From: Chitinophaga oryzae | GTDB taxonomy: Bacteria > Bacteroidota > Bacteroidia > Chitinophagales > Chitinophagaceae | NCBI RefSeq assembly: GCF_012516375.2 | Contig: NZ_CP051204.2 | Coordinates: forward strand, 4,526,001-4,590,000 | Length of the DNA stretch: 64,000 nucleotides | Direction: 5' to 3' | Shown here: positions 28,001 through 37,800 of the stretch, in pieces | How positions within the stretch are numbered: position 1 is the stretch's first letter | Layout: each line of letters starts with the position of its first letter | Made by a program: the position numbers and the translations under genes | Notes under the pieces: generated by a model | Told to the model about the DNA's origin: nothing | What the model saw: the letters and a program-made list of their open reading frames with translations, nothing else | The model's database searches: none

Positions 28001-29410
28001 CGGAAAATGTTGCACCTGCTCCCGGAAATAAGACAGGAAAGTGGTGTTGCGGTCATAGTCCGCGGTGGTATCATTGAACTCCCGCAGGGCTGCTTTCTCG
28101 CCGGCGGACAGGTAACTGTAGCTGCCTACCGCAGCATCGGGATCAAGACATACAGCATCCAGTATTTCGCGGAAATGCGTTATCAGCAGGGCCATGCTGC
28201 TTTCATTGAAATAAGCCCCATTGTAGTCAAAGTGCACGGTCACGTCGCCGGCATCGTCATGTTCCCTGATGGCGATGGCCAGCGCTGTACGGTCTGCTCC
28301 GTGCGGGTGTGGCTGTACTTTCGTACGGGTATGCAGGAAGTGAGCGGAAAAATCCTGTTTTTCGTAAGAGACCGTCAGGCTGAACAGCCGTTCCCGTTCA
28401 TGGAAAAGGCCCAGCTCCTTGACCAGCTTTCCCAGCGGGAAACGCTGATGGCGGTAGTCTCTGCGCAGCTGCGCCTTTACCTTCTCCGCAAGGGTCCGGA
28501 AGCTGTCTTCCGGCGCTACGTACATCCGTAAGGGTGAAATACCCATAAAAAGCCCGATCGTTTTTTTGAATGCGGCATTGCTGCGGTTCAATACAGGCAG
28601 GCCAAAGCTGATATCCTGCTGTTGATAACGACGATGGATATACGTATACAGCACCGCCAGCATAACATGGAAAACAGAACATTCCAGTTTTTGCGACAGG
28701 GCTTTTAAGGCCTGGTACTTTTCTCCGGGAATATCGAAAGCCTGGCGTCCATGAGCTGCGGTTGCGGCGGCCGGCAAACGATGGAACGCCGCGGCCGGCA
28801 ATGTGGAAAAACGTTCGCGCCAGTAGGCAAGGTCTTCCTGGTAAGCCATATGACCCTGATAGGCTTCATCTTCCCTGGCAAACGCCTGGTAGGCACGGGA
28901 AACACTTACCGGAAGCGTACCGGCTTCCAGCAGATGATTATAGTTGGCTACCAGCTGGTTGAACATCAGGGAAGAACCCCACCCGTCTGTGATCAGGTGA
29001 TGGTAAACAGCCAGGAGGCAATAGGATTCTTCCGCCACTTTCAGCAGTGAAAAGCGGAACAGCCATTTGCCGCCGGCAAGATCAAAGGGCGCTGCAAAGG
29101 CAGCCTGCATGTACCGCTCTGCCTCCTGCGCTGCGTCGGCTTCCTGCGACAGGTCCACAAAATCCACGGTATGCGCCTGTTCGGGCAGTACCTTCATCAG
29201 CGGGCCCTCAGCACTATCTGCCACAACAGAACGGCAGGCATCCGAGCCATTGATCATTGCTGTAAGCGCCGCATTCAGCACAGACAGCCGGATAGCTCCC
29301 TGTATGCGGATCCTCGCACCGATATTATTGACGGGCAGGTCAGGAAACAACAATTGTTCGTAGTATATATCCTGTTGAGGAAGGGTTAATTTCATCATGG
29401 AAAAAATCAT
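25016..29410 (-). CDS. NRPS C-A-PCP-C with an unpaired C-terminal condensation domain
   Basis: This protein has 1464 residues. C1 (about 5-440) begins LTLPQQDIYYEQLL, an opening I associate with starter-type C domains, and has HHLITDG. The A domain (about 455-940) has YTSGSTGNPKG, FDISVLEFF and NLYGPTETT; my pocket reading D-I-L-Q-M-G-L-I-Y-K is closest to the glycine code DILQLGLIWK. The PCP near 950-1015 has GGHSI. A second C domain (about 1030-1450, HHIILDG) ends the protein, with no A-PCP after it. The terminal C must use an acceptor carried on another protein, so collinearity breaks here. The start could be 29410 or the in-frame ATGs at 29398 or 29395. It follows the exporter gene by 28 bases. 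Confidence 0.9.
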   Translation of the reverse strand: MIFSMMKLTLPQQDIYYEQLLFPDLPVNNIGARIRIQGAIRLSVLNAALTAMINGSDACRSVVADSAEGPLMKVLPEQAHTVDFVDLSQEADAAQEAERYMQAAFAAPFDLAGGKWLFRFSLLKVAEESYCLLAVYHHLITDGWGSSLMFNQLVANYNHLLEAGTLPVSVSRAYQAFAREDEAYQGHMAYQEDLAYWRERFSTLPAAAFHRLPAAATAAHGRQAFDIPGEKYQALKALSQKLECSVFHVMLAVLYTYIHRRYQQQDISFGLPVLNRSNAAFKKTIGLFMGISPLRMYVAPEDSFRTLAEKVKAQLRRDYRHQRFPLGKLVKELGLFHERERLFSLTVSYEKQDFSAHFLHTRTKVQPHPHGADRTALAIAIREHDDAGDVTVHFDYNGAYFNESSMALLITHFREILDAVCLDPDAAVGSYSYLSAGEKAALREFNDTTADYDRNTTFLSYFREQVQHFPGKVAVKDDHNSYTYTELDEAAGNIARHIAAVAGDNAAPVAVMLPRSAQLVAVLLGVLRSGRAYIPVDPDLPEARTQYILENSQPSLLIAATAMAEYNTLRPEALLLPAPDAELPQVAAANSAYIIYTSGSTGNPKGVEISHGALLNLLLSIISRPGIAPGDTFFSVTTPSFDISVLEFFGPLTAGATVYIADRRLLYQPEQMIARLYAIDPDILQGTPGFYQVLFDAGWKGSRKLKLMCGGDLLGQALAANMLSKCGEVWNLYGPTETTIYSTCKKLTCPTDADIIGAPINNTRIYILHPDFSLAGKGTPGAIYIGGEGLAKGYFSQPELTSRRFISDPFVPGQTVYETGDLGYWTDEGEIKFLGRNDFQVKIRGYRIELGEIETLLLKKPSVRNAVVIARKQIGQEALLVAYLIADKPVDTAALIEALKDELPEYMVPRVIKQADAFPLTPNNKVDRGLMSAWEVEPIHAGNTRKAAVTTLQYELCRMYKETLALKHLPGINEDFFSLGGHSINAMRLVNQVHLLGYPVSMRDVFHHPTVEGMAQYLEKQVAMQPVNVIPPAPVEKTFPLTPGQQGIWLSAQQHPAGAAPYNVFAVYEVTGRLHPERLQEVFVRLIEKYEILRTNFSEKDGVSCQLVRDAAAARFSIDLITATASWENEAAAYVNHPFDLENDLLLRVALIEANHRQLLAFAGHHIILDGWSTAVLINKLGEMYQAPGVLPEDGFQFRDYVPWQQQQAALQQPGFWERYLEGYDWQPLLPPDFYNGNGQMPAVEYTFSWDMATLQELKQTARELNSTLHVLMLSAFLALVHKLTGKDDICIGTLNSGRTSHVLHHQPGMFVKTLPLRVQDFAVDLPTLLDRVHAMTLDLDAHQDIPEAVAADIQLDCLFVVQPPSFDYDEISIGEEITLKYRHVGSLHSRLPLLVNCMETASGLQGVVTANADWYDKDNITLLFLRYEKLLGAINAAPQADVASLDISLAVENEQVPDIDFSF

Positions 29411-29438
29411 TTACCGGTCATGCTGACCACTTTATAAA

Positions 29439-31073
29439 TCACGACCAGATGGCTTCACTGTGCAGCACATCTGTTTTCACCCGTACATCCTTCACAATAA
29501 TACCTTTATCAAACTTTACGATCCTGTCGGCCAGGTGGAAATAAGCGTCATCATGGGTGACAGCGATAACGGTTTTCCCTTGCTGCTTCAGCTGCGGCAA
29601 CAGTATCTCGTAGAAGTATTTTCTAAAATGCGGGTCCTGGTCGGCCGCCCATTCGTCCAGTACAATGACCGGCTTCTGTTCCAGCAATGCGAAAATCAGT
29701 GACATGCGCTTGCTTTGTCCCTTGGAAAACTTGCGCCGGGCTGCTGCTTCCGAATCTTCTCCCACTACCTTATCCAGCTGCATAAGCTGTAACAGGCGGC
29801 CGTACTCCGGGTTGCCATCGAGACTGAATGTTTCATAATTCTGCGAGAACAGGTGATTGTCTGTAAACACCGCCGCTATCAGGCTTTGTAATTTCTCTCG
29901 GCAATAGGGTCCATCCTCACCATTGAGCACAATCTGGCCCGCAGAGGGCTTGTAAAGACCTGTCAGCAGATTGATAAATGTGCTCTTTCCCGAGCCATTG
30001 CCGCCGATGATAAAGATGGTTTCATTGTTATTGACCTGGAGATCAACGGGGCCTAGGGAAAACATCGTTTCGCCCGCATCGTTGTCGTAATTGAAATGGA
30101 TATTTTTAAACACCAGGTCATTGAACCCGGCACTTATTTCAGGCGCCTGTTCGGGCACATCTTCAAGCATCTCAAAATCGCTCATGAATTTTTTGATCCT
30201 TCCGTTGGCTACACGAAAACGGGTGAATATCTGCTGCAGGTTGATCAGGTTATTGACAGGACCGGATATAAACAGGATCATGACAACATACGCAATGATA
30301 TCCGCCGTGGACAACCATCCGGTAAACGGCAGCACAAACAGCACCAATCCCACCACAAAGTACAGTCCGTACTGGCTCACCAGGCCGATAGACAGAAAGA
30401 TGTAATTGATCCTGAAGTCCAGGTCCCGCGCATTATTACGGTTAGGCACCAGGAATTTGTTCATCAGGTTTTCTCTTCTGAAAAAACTCAGTTTCAATTC
30501 CTTGAACCCTTTCATGACATCATCTACATACTGGAAATACTGTTCATTGTAGCTACGCAGCGTACGCACTTTTTTAGACATGGCCCGGACCACATACAGG
30601 TAAACACCCGCTAATACAGCGATCATCAGCATAATCACCAGGGCGGCGATCACTGACAACGAAAACATATAGATGATACACAACACGAGCATCAGCAGCG
30701 AATTGACCGTATGCGTTACGGCGTATGGCAAAAAGGAGAACGTCCGCAGGTCCTCCACCGCTGTAAAAAAGCGTTTGGACCCAAATTTCTCCAGCCTGGG
30801 AAGGGAGCTTCGCAGGATCTTTCCAAACACATGCTTCTCATTTTCATATAATAAATGGAAAGAATACCGGTTCAGCTGCCGTTGAAAGAAAATATTCAGC
30901 GCATAGGTACAGATGACCAGCCCGAGGAACAGCCATCCGGTATCCGCTCCCAGCAACCCTTCCTTTCCCGCCAGGGCATTGTTGATGATGTATACAATCC
31001 CAAAACTCAGGATGGTATTGGGAACAGCGTACATCAAAAGAAACAGGGCATTTCTTGTTTTTAGTTGCAACAT
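29439..31073 (-). CDS. Cyclic-peptide-type ABC exporter (SyrD/PvdE-like)
   Basis: This 544-residue fusion of a six-helix membrane domain (about 1-290) and an ATPase domain has a Walker A GGNGSGKST near residue 360, the signature FSKGQSKRMS near 450 in place of LSGGQ, and a Walker B VIVLDEWAADQDP near 470. The FSKGQ and DEWAADQDP pair is diagnostic of the family exporting siderophore and lipopeptide products (PvdE, SyrD). It should act as a homodimer in the inner membrane, moving the NRPS product or a precursor to the periplasm. It lies 15 bases after the thioesterase gene, forming a transport/editing pair in the middle of the synthetase operon. Confidence 0.95.
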   Translation of the reverse strand: MLQLKTRNALFLLMYAVPNTILSFGIVYIINNALAGKEGLLGADTGWLFLGLVICTYALNIFFQRQLNRYSFHLLYENEKHVFGKILRSSLPRLEKFGSKRFFTAVEDLRTFSFLPYAVTHTVNSLLMLVLCIIYMFSLSVIAALVIMLMIAVLAGVYLYVVRAMSKKVRTLRSYNEQYFQYVDDVMKGFKELKLSFFRRENLMNKFLVPNRNNARDLDFRINYIFLSIGLVSQYGLYFVVGLVLFVLPFTGWLSTADIIAYVVMILFISGPVNNLINLQQIFTRFRVANGRIKKFMSDFEMLEDVPEQAPEISAGFNDLVFKNIHFNYDNDAGETMFSLGPVDLQVNNNETIFIIGGNGSGKSTFINLLTGLYKPSAGQIVLNGEDGPYCREKLQSLIAAVFTDNHLFSQNYETFSLDGNPEYGRLLQLMQLDKVVGEDSEAAARRKFSKGQSKRMSLIFALLEQKPVIVLDEWAADQDPHFRKYFYEILLPQLKQQGKTVIAVTHDDAYFHLADRIVKFDKGIIVKDVRVKTDVLHSEAIWS

Positions 31074-31088
31074 AGTCCTTGATATAAT

Positions 31089-31808
31089 TTAAAAGCCGTG
31101 GAGTAAAAGTTTCCTGGAGTTAACAATGGTGTTTTTCAGTTCCTGCGCGTAATCGTAAATAAAGAAATGATTGCCCGGCAGGATTTTACTGTTGAAATAA
31201 CTGCGGGCGTAGTTCTTCCAGTTGTTGATCTGGTCGGAATTTTTCTCTTCACTGCCCATGGCGGCGATTACCGGCACATGAACGCTCGGCGCTTCGTCAA
31301 CGTCTTCTTCATCCACGATCCGGAAATCTGCTCTGATAATGGGTTCAAAGAAATCATACAGTTCTTTGTTGGCCAGCAGTTCTTCGGAAACGCCTCCCAA
31401 CCGCCGCAACTCATCTTTAAATTCTTCATAGCCCAGCAAATACCGTTGAGGCGATCCGGGCTCGTCATCAGAGATTCCCGGGCCGGCATTGCCGGTCACC
31501 ACCAGCGCGGCCGGCGGATCGTTCTGTTGTTCGAAGTCCCGCGCTAAATAGAGCCCCAGGCTTGCGCCCATGCTGTGGCCGTAGATGATATAGCTGCACC
31601 CCGGATCTCTGAGCGCAGCGATCTGACGGCTGTAATCGGCTATTGCGGCAGCTCTTGAGTGAAGCAGCCCTTCATTGATCCGCCGTCCCCTGCCGGGGAG
31701 TTCCAGGGAAATACCCTGAAACCCCACAGGCAGCAAGCGTTTTAGAAAATCGTAGGAGTAGCAGTTGCCTCCTGCAAAATGTAACATAAATACCTGCATC
31801 ATATCCAA
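31089..31808 (-). CDS. Type II (editing) thioesterase
   Basis: This 239-residue alpha/beta hydrolase is of the GrsT/external thioesterase family. The opening MLHFAGGNCYSYDFLKRLLP and LELPGRGRR are family hallmarks. The nucleophile S79 sits in YGHSMGAS and H214 in LPGNHFFI; an acidic member lies in between. These enzymes strip misloaded or stalled acyl groups from PCP and ACP arms and so keep megasynthases running. Alternative starts at in-frame ATGs (31802, 31799) change only two or three residues. It starts 11 bases after the stop of the PKS/NRPS gene, implying tight co-expression. Because no type I thioesterase domain exists in the cluster, it could also help release, but reductive release is better supported. 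Confidence 0.93.
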   Translation of the reverse strand: MDMMQVFMLHFAGGNCYSYDFLKRLLPVGFQGISLELPGRGRRINEGLLHSRAAAIADYSRQIAALRDPGCSYIIYGHSMGASLGLYLARDFEQQNDPPAALVVTGNAGPGISDDEPGSPQRYLLGYEEFKDELRRLGGVSEELLANKELYDFFEPIIRADFRIVDEEDVDEAPSVHVPVIAAMGSEEKNSDQINNWKNYARSYFNSKILPGNHFFIYDYAQELKNTIVNSRKLLLHGF

Positions 31809-31819
31809 AGCCTTTTATT

Positions 31820-34800
31820 TTACATGAGGTCTATTATGCTGTCTATCTCATCGGAGATCAGCGTATCTTCCATTTCTCCCTCCGGTTTTGTTTGCTGGAA
31901 AAGACAGGTCGCCAGGTCGTGGATGGTCGTATATTGAAAGAGATATACCGGTTTGATGTCCACTCCCAGTTCCTGCCGGATAAGTTCAAGGACGCGAATC
32001 AATTTCATGGAATTGGCGCCGAGATCGAAGAAGTTGTCGTGCGTGCCGATTTCGCCGGCCGGCCGGTCCAGCACTACTGCAAATATTTCCGCCAGGCGGC
32101 TTTCGGTGTCATTCTCTGGTGCGACATAAGCAGTGGCTGTCTTTAACGCATGAACAGGTGGCGGCAGTTGCTTAAAATCGATCTTTCCGTTGGCAGACAA
32201 AGGCAGCGCATCGAGCTGTATGAACCAGGCGGGAATTTCATATTCCGGTAATTTCGACTGCAGGTATTTCCGCAATGCGGTGGCGTTCTGTTCTTCGGCC
32301 GACACCACATAGGCCACGAGTTCTTTCTCGAGCCCGTCTTTCGTGTATACGCTCACAACAGCATCGGTGACAGATGGATTAGCCAGCAGCTGCGCGGTGA
32401 TCTCCCCCAGCTCAATACGGTTGCCACGGATCTTTACCTGTCCGTCTGCGCGGCCAAGGTAGGCGATGCTGCCATCACTGTTCCAGCGGGCGATATCGCC
32501 GGTTTTGTATAAGCGTCCTCCCGGCACAAACGGGTCGTCAATAAATCTGGCAGCCGTCAGTTCCGGCCTGTTGAGATAGCCTTTGGCCACCTGTATGCCG
32601 CCTATCAGCAGCTCTCCGGCGATACCCGGCGGTTGCAGCTGCATGGCGTCATTCACAATGTAGATCCTGGTATTGGCGATCGGGAAACCGATGGACACCT
32701 GGTGGGTAGTATCCGCATCCGTAAGGTCTGTCGCTGTTACATCGATAGCCGCCTCCGTAGGCCCGTACAGGTTATATATGCGCGCAGGCATCTTCTTCCT
32801 GAACTCACTGACTACTTTGCCGGGCAGGGCTTCTCCGCTGCACACGACATGTTTAACGGAAGAAAGCGGGCGGGCGCCGAGGCTGGCGATAAACAGATGC
32901 AGCATCGATGGCACAAAATGCAGCACCGTGATGCCGTATTGCGCGATCACCTCCTGCAGATAGTATGGATCTTTATGACCATCCGGCAGGGCAAACACCA
33001 GCGTGGCCCCGGAAATAACAGGCAGCAGCAGTTCCCACACAGAAACATCGAAGGTATAAGGCGTTTTCTGAAGGACAACATCCGCAGGCGACAGCCGCAG
33101 GTATTCCTGCATCCATATCAGGCGGTTACGGAGACCGGCGTGGTGGTTAAGCACGCCCTTAGGCTGTCCGGTAGATCCGGAAGTATAGATCGCATAGGCG
33201 TTATCGTGATCTCCGGTACGTATATGCACCGCCGTGGTAGGCAGATCGTGCAGCAAATGCAGGAAATGCTCCAGCTGTTGCTGATCGATGCATACCCGGA
33301 TACCGCTGTCCTGTTTCAGGAATGCCAGTCTCTCTTCCGGCTGGTCCGGGTCAAAAGGCACATAGGCGGCGCCTGCTTTTAATATGCCCATAATGGCGAC
33401 CAGCATCCACTCGCTTCTGTAGAGACAGAGCCCCACCAGCGCGCCGGCCTGCACCTGGAAGTATTGCTGCAGATAACCAGCAAAGCGGTTACTGGCCTGG
33501 TCCAGCTCCCGGTAAGTGAGCGCACTGTCCTTAAATCGGACGGCAATATTCTCCGGGAGTTGTTGTACCTGTTGCAGGAAAAGGTCTACTACCGACCCTG
33601 CCTGCGGATAAACGACGGCGGTATCGTTGAAACGTTCCAGCAATGCCATTTCTGCGGGCGCGATCAGCGGCAGCTGCCCCAGCGGCATTTCCGGCGTCTG
33701 CATGCAGGCCGATGCAAGGGTACTGAAGTGACGCATGATGCTTTGTATCAATGCGGCATCATATACCTCCGGATGATAGTTGATGCTGAAAGAAAGATAA
33801 TCTCCTATCTCCCCGAAATTCAATTCCATATCCAGCTTAGCGGGCGTATTGCCACGGTCATAAAACTGTGTTGTATCAGGTGTAAATTGGGTCAGCTCCT
33901 GCTTCTTTCCGGTATTCTGCAACACGAGCAGTATATCGAAGAGGGCATTTCTGTTCAGCTGTCTTTTAGGGTTGAGATCTTCCACCACCCTGTCAAACGG
34001 ATATGACTGGTGCGCATAGCTCTGAAGCGCCTGCGACTTCACCTGCCTGAAGTGTTGCAGGAAGCCGGCACGCGGGTCCGGCTGGTTCCTGAATACGATG
34101 GTATTGACGAAGAAACCGATCTGGTTTTCCATGTCCGCGTGGTTACGGCCGGAGACGGCCGATCCGGTGACCACATCTTCCAGGCCTGTGTAGCGGTATA
34201 CCAGCGTTTCCCATAAGGCCAGCAATACTATAAACAGGCTGCCGTCATGTTCCCTGGCAAAGGATTTCAGTTGCCGGGTAAGGTCAGCAGGGAGATAACA
34301 TTCTATGGTATGCCCGCGCTGTGTTTTGATGGCCGGCCTTGCAAGCGTTGAGGGAAAATCCACCAGCGGCAGTTCCCCCTGCAGCAGGTTTTTCCAGTAT
34401 TGTTGTGATGTGGCGGCCTTCCCGCTGTTCAGCTCCGCGAGCTGCCAGGAGGCATAATCACGGTATTGGACCCGCAGGGGCTCCAGCGCCGGGTCCGCGC
34501 CCTGCACGAACGCCTGGTAGAAAGTAATGACGTCATTCGCGATCACGCCCAGCGACCAGCCGTCGCTGATGATATGATGCATGTTGTAATGAAAAATGTA
34601 ACGGTGATCTTCCACCTGTAGCAATGCGGCCCTCAGCAGCGGCGCATTTTCCAGGTCGAAAGGCTGGTTCACATCGGCCGCGATCAGCTCTCTGGCGGCG
34701 ACCATCGGATCATTTTCCCCTCGGAGGTCCACGGTGGTGATATGAAAATCCAGTTCTTCCGTTGGCGTTATCCATTGCCGTACCTGGTGAGCGGCATCTT

Positions 34801-37800
34801 TGCGGAAGGACGTACGCAGGATCTCATGCCTGTCCAGCAGTGCGTAAACGGCACGGGTAAATGCCTTCACGTCGTAGTCGCCATTCAGCTCCACCTGCCG
34901 GTGGATGTTATAGGCAGCCAGCCCGTTTTCCAGCTGGTCCAGCATCCAGAGGCGGTACTGCGAACTGGACAACGGATAGCCTGCATCGCCGGGTGGCAAC
35001 ACCGGTATCAGCGTATCCTGCGTTGTGGCCGCTACAGCATTCCCTTCCTGCGACAGCCGGAGGCGTTCGTCGGTGAGCGATGCCAGGCTGGCGGTAGTTT
35101 TATTTTCAAACATTTCCTGGATGGCAATGTCGGCCCCGGTCTCCCTGCGGATACGATTGATAAGCATCAGCGCTTTGAGGCTGTCGCCCCCCATCTCGAA
35201 AAAGTCATCGTCCGCTCCTATTCCTGTTGCGCCAAAGATATCTTCCATCATGCCGGCGATCTTTATTTCCGTGGGCGACTGCGGCGCTTTGAAGCCGGTA
35301 TCCAGGTGACGACGGTTGATGGCGGCGTGGTTTTTGGGCTTTTCCTCTTCCTCCGGTCTCGACGCCAGGCGGTTCACCTCCCTTTTTGACACTACTACCT
35401 GACGCAGTTCCGGGTAAACAAAAGAGATATGCAGTATCTCCCGCAGATCAGCGTATTGTATCCAGGGCGCATCCTTATGAAGACGGTCCGGGTTGATGAC
35501 CACCGGTTGCGGCACCCCCGGGTGTTCCTGCAGGGCCAGTGCATCCATTAATGCGGCGGCTGAAGCATACAGGCCGTAGGAAATACCACCTGCGAAAGCA
35601 GACAGTGTCGAGAATACGCGGATAAAATCCAGTTGCCTGTTCCGGAACACGCGCAGCAATGTTTGCAGTACGTCTACCCGCGCCTCAAAGTGGTGCACCA
35701 TGCCGGTAAGCGTTATATCATTTACCAGCGTAATATCGCCGTTATATCTTGCGGCATGAATAAGGCCGTTAATGCTGCCAAACTCATTTTCTATCGCGGC
35801 GACCGCCGCCAGCCAGCTATCGGTATCGGTAAGATCAAATTGCCTGATCTGCGCAACACCGGGCAATCGTTTGAGTTGGTCATATGATTTCGGCACGCTG
35901 GTATGGCTGTCTGTACAGATCACCACTTTAGCAGCATAATCCGTTTGTAATATCTCCGCCAGGGAATAGACCAGCTCGTCCAGGTTGCCGGCGATCACAC
36001 ACACGCCTTGCTGCGGCAGTATTGCCGGCATATCGGCGGCCTTTGCGAGGGCTTCGAAACGTAGTTCCCATCTCCTGCCATAACGGATGGCGACCTTCTC
36101 TGCTGCGGGAACGCGGGCTATTTCCAGCTGAATAAGTTGTATGTCCTTTTCCGTTAGTGTGGTGGTATCTATGTCGATCACCGTGGCACTAAAGGCGGGG
36201 TTCTCCTGTGCGGCGACCTGCAGCAGGGCGGCTGTATGCTGTTGAAGGTTGCCGGCGGCCTCGTTCCCGCTTACCTGGAAATTCCGGTCGCTGAGGAAGG
36301 TGAAACGGGCATTCACATCCCGGCACACTTTCAGTAATTCCAGCAGCAGTTGATAGTCCTCCCGATGGCCCGCATGCAGTGACAACGGCCAGGCATATAC
36401 GATGTTTACCGTTTCCGCCGTTTGTGGCGGCAGGTGCTCCAGGAGATGGTCCATACAACCTTCTGAAGCGGTATCAATAAATATGTAGCCCGGTATGCTT
36501 GTATCGAAACTGGTAGATTTCAGCACTGCTGTTACCTCGTGGCCGGCGGCTACCAGGGACTTCAACAGCTGGCTGGCGGCAAGGGAGCCATCGTTAAAAA
36601 ACAGGATGTGCTCTTCTGCGCCTTTGGTGGCCGGCATCGGAACATGCTTCCATGCCGGCATGTAAAATGCGTCCGACAGCGTTTTTGCGGCCGGGCTCTG
36701 ATGCTGTAATAAGGTGTCCGACAGCGTTACCTTGGAAGTTACCACCAATGGCTCGAAGGCATAGGTGGGCAGATGCAGCTTCAGCGGCCTGTTATCGCCA
36801 TAAAAAATATTCCAGTCAATATCATATCCGTTCACCCATAAATTGCCCAGGAAACCGGCAAAATGCTGCGTATCGGCTACCTGGTCCTTTTGGTGGCGGA
36901 TAGTGGTGAGAACAGCTGCCTCGCCGGCGGGGCCTTTCGCCCTGTTGAGGAAGGAAGCCAGCGTGCGACCGGGGCCGATCTCCACGAACACGGGACGGTC
37001 CAGTTCCAGCAGGGTCTGCAACCCTCTTTCAAAATAAACGGTGGACAACAGGTGTTCGCACCAGTAATCCGGGGATACGGCCTGTTCAGCGGTAATGATT
37101 TTTCCGCTGACATTGGAAACAAAGGGTATTTCCGGCGTATTCATTTTCACCTGCGCCAGGGCTGCTTTGAAAGGAACAATCACCGGCTCCATCATCGGCG
37201 AGTGAAAAGCATGGGAGGTTTGTAAGCTGATGGCTGAAATGCCAGTCTGCGCCAGCTTTTCCTTTACAACCGCTATGTTCTCGCGGGTGCCGCTCAGCAC
37301 ACAGGAATCCTGTGTATTTACCGCGGCCACTGCTACCGTTGCCAGCAAGTCCTTTTCCAGGCGGCTGAGAGGCGCTGCTACGCTGAGCATCTCTCCGGCT
37401 TCGGCGGCAGACATCAATGCGGCGCGCGCGCAGATAAGCCTGACAGCATCTTCAAAACCAAAAACACCGCTGATGGTGGCCGCTACATATTCGCCCAGGC
37501 TGTGGCCTATCATATAATCCGGCCGGACGCCCAGCTGCATCAGCCACTTTGCCAGCGCATGTTCCAGCACAAACAACAACGGCTGGGTATACAGCGTGTC
37601 GTGAAGCCGCTTGTCATCCAGGTCATGAAAGAGTACAGCCTTGTAATCAATATTGTTATACTGGTGCAGCAGGTCCAGGCCCTTGTCCAGTTGTTCCCGG
37701 AATGCCGGGTATTTATCATACAGCTCCCTGCCCATATTTACATATTGCGCTCCCTGCCCGGAGAACATGAACACCATATGATGACCAGGCGTAACCGCAT

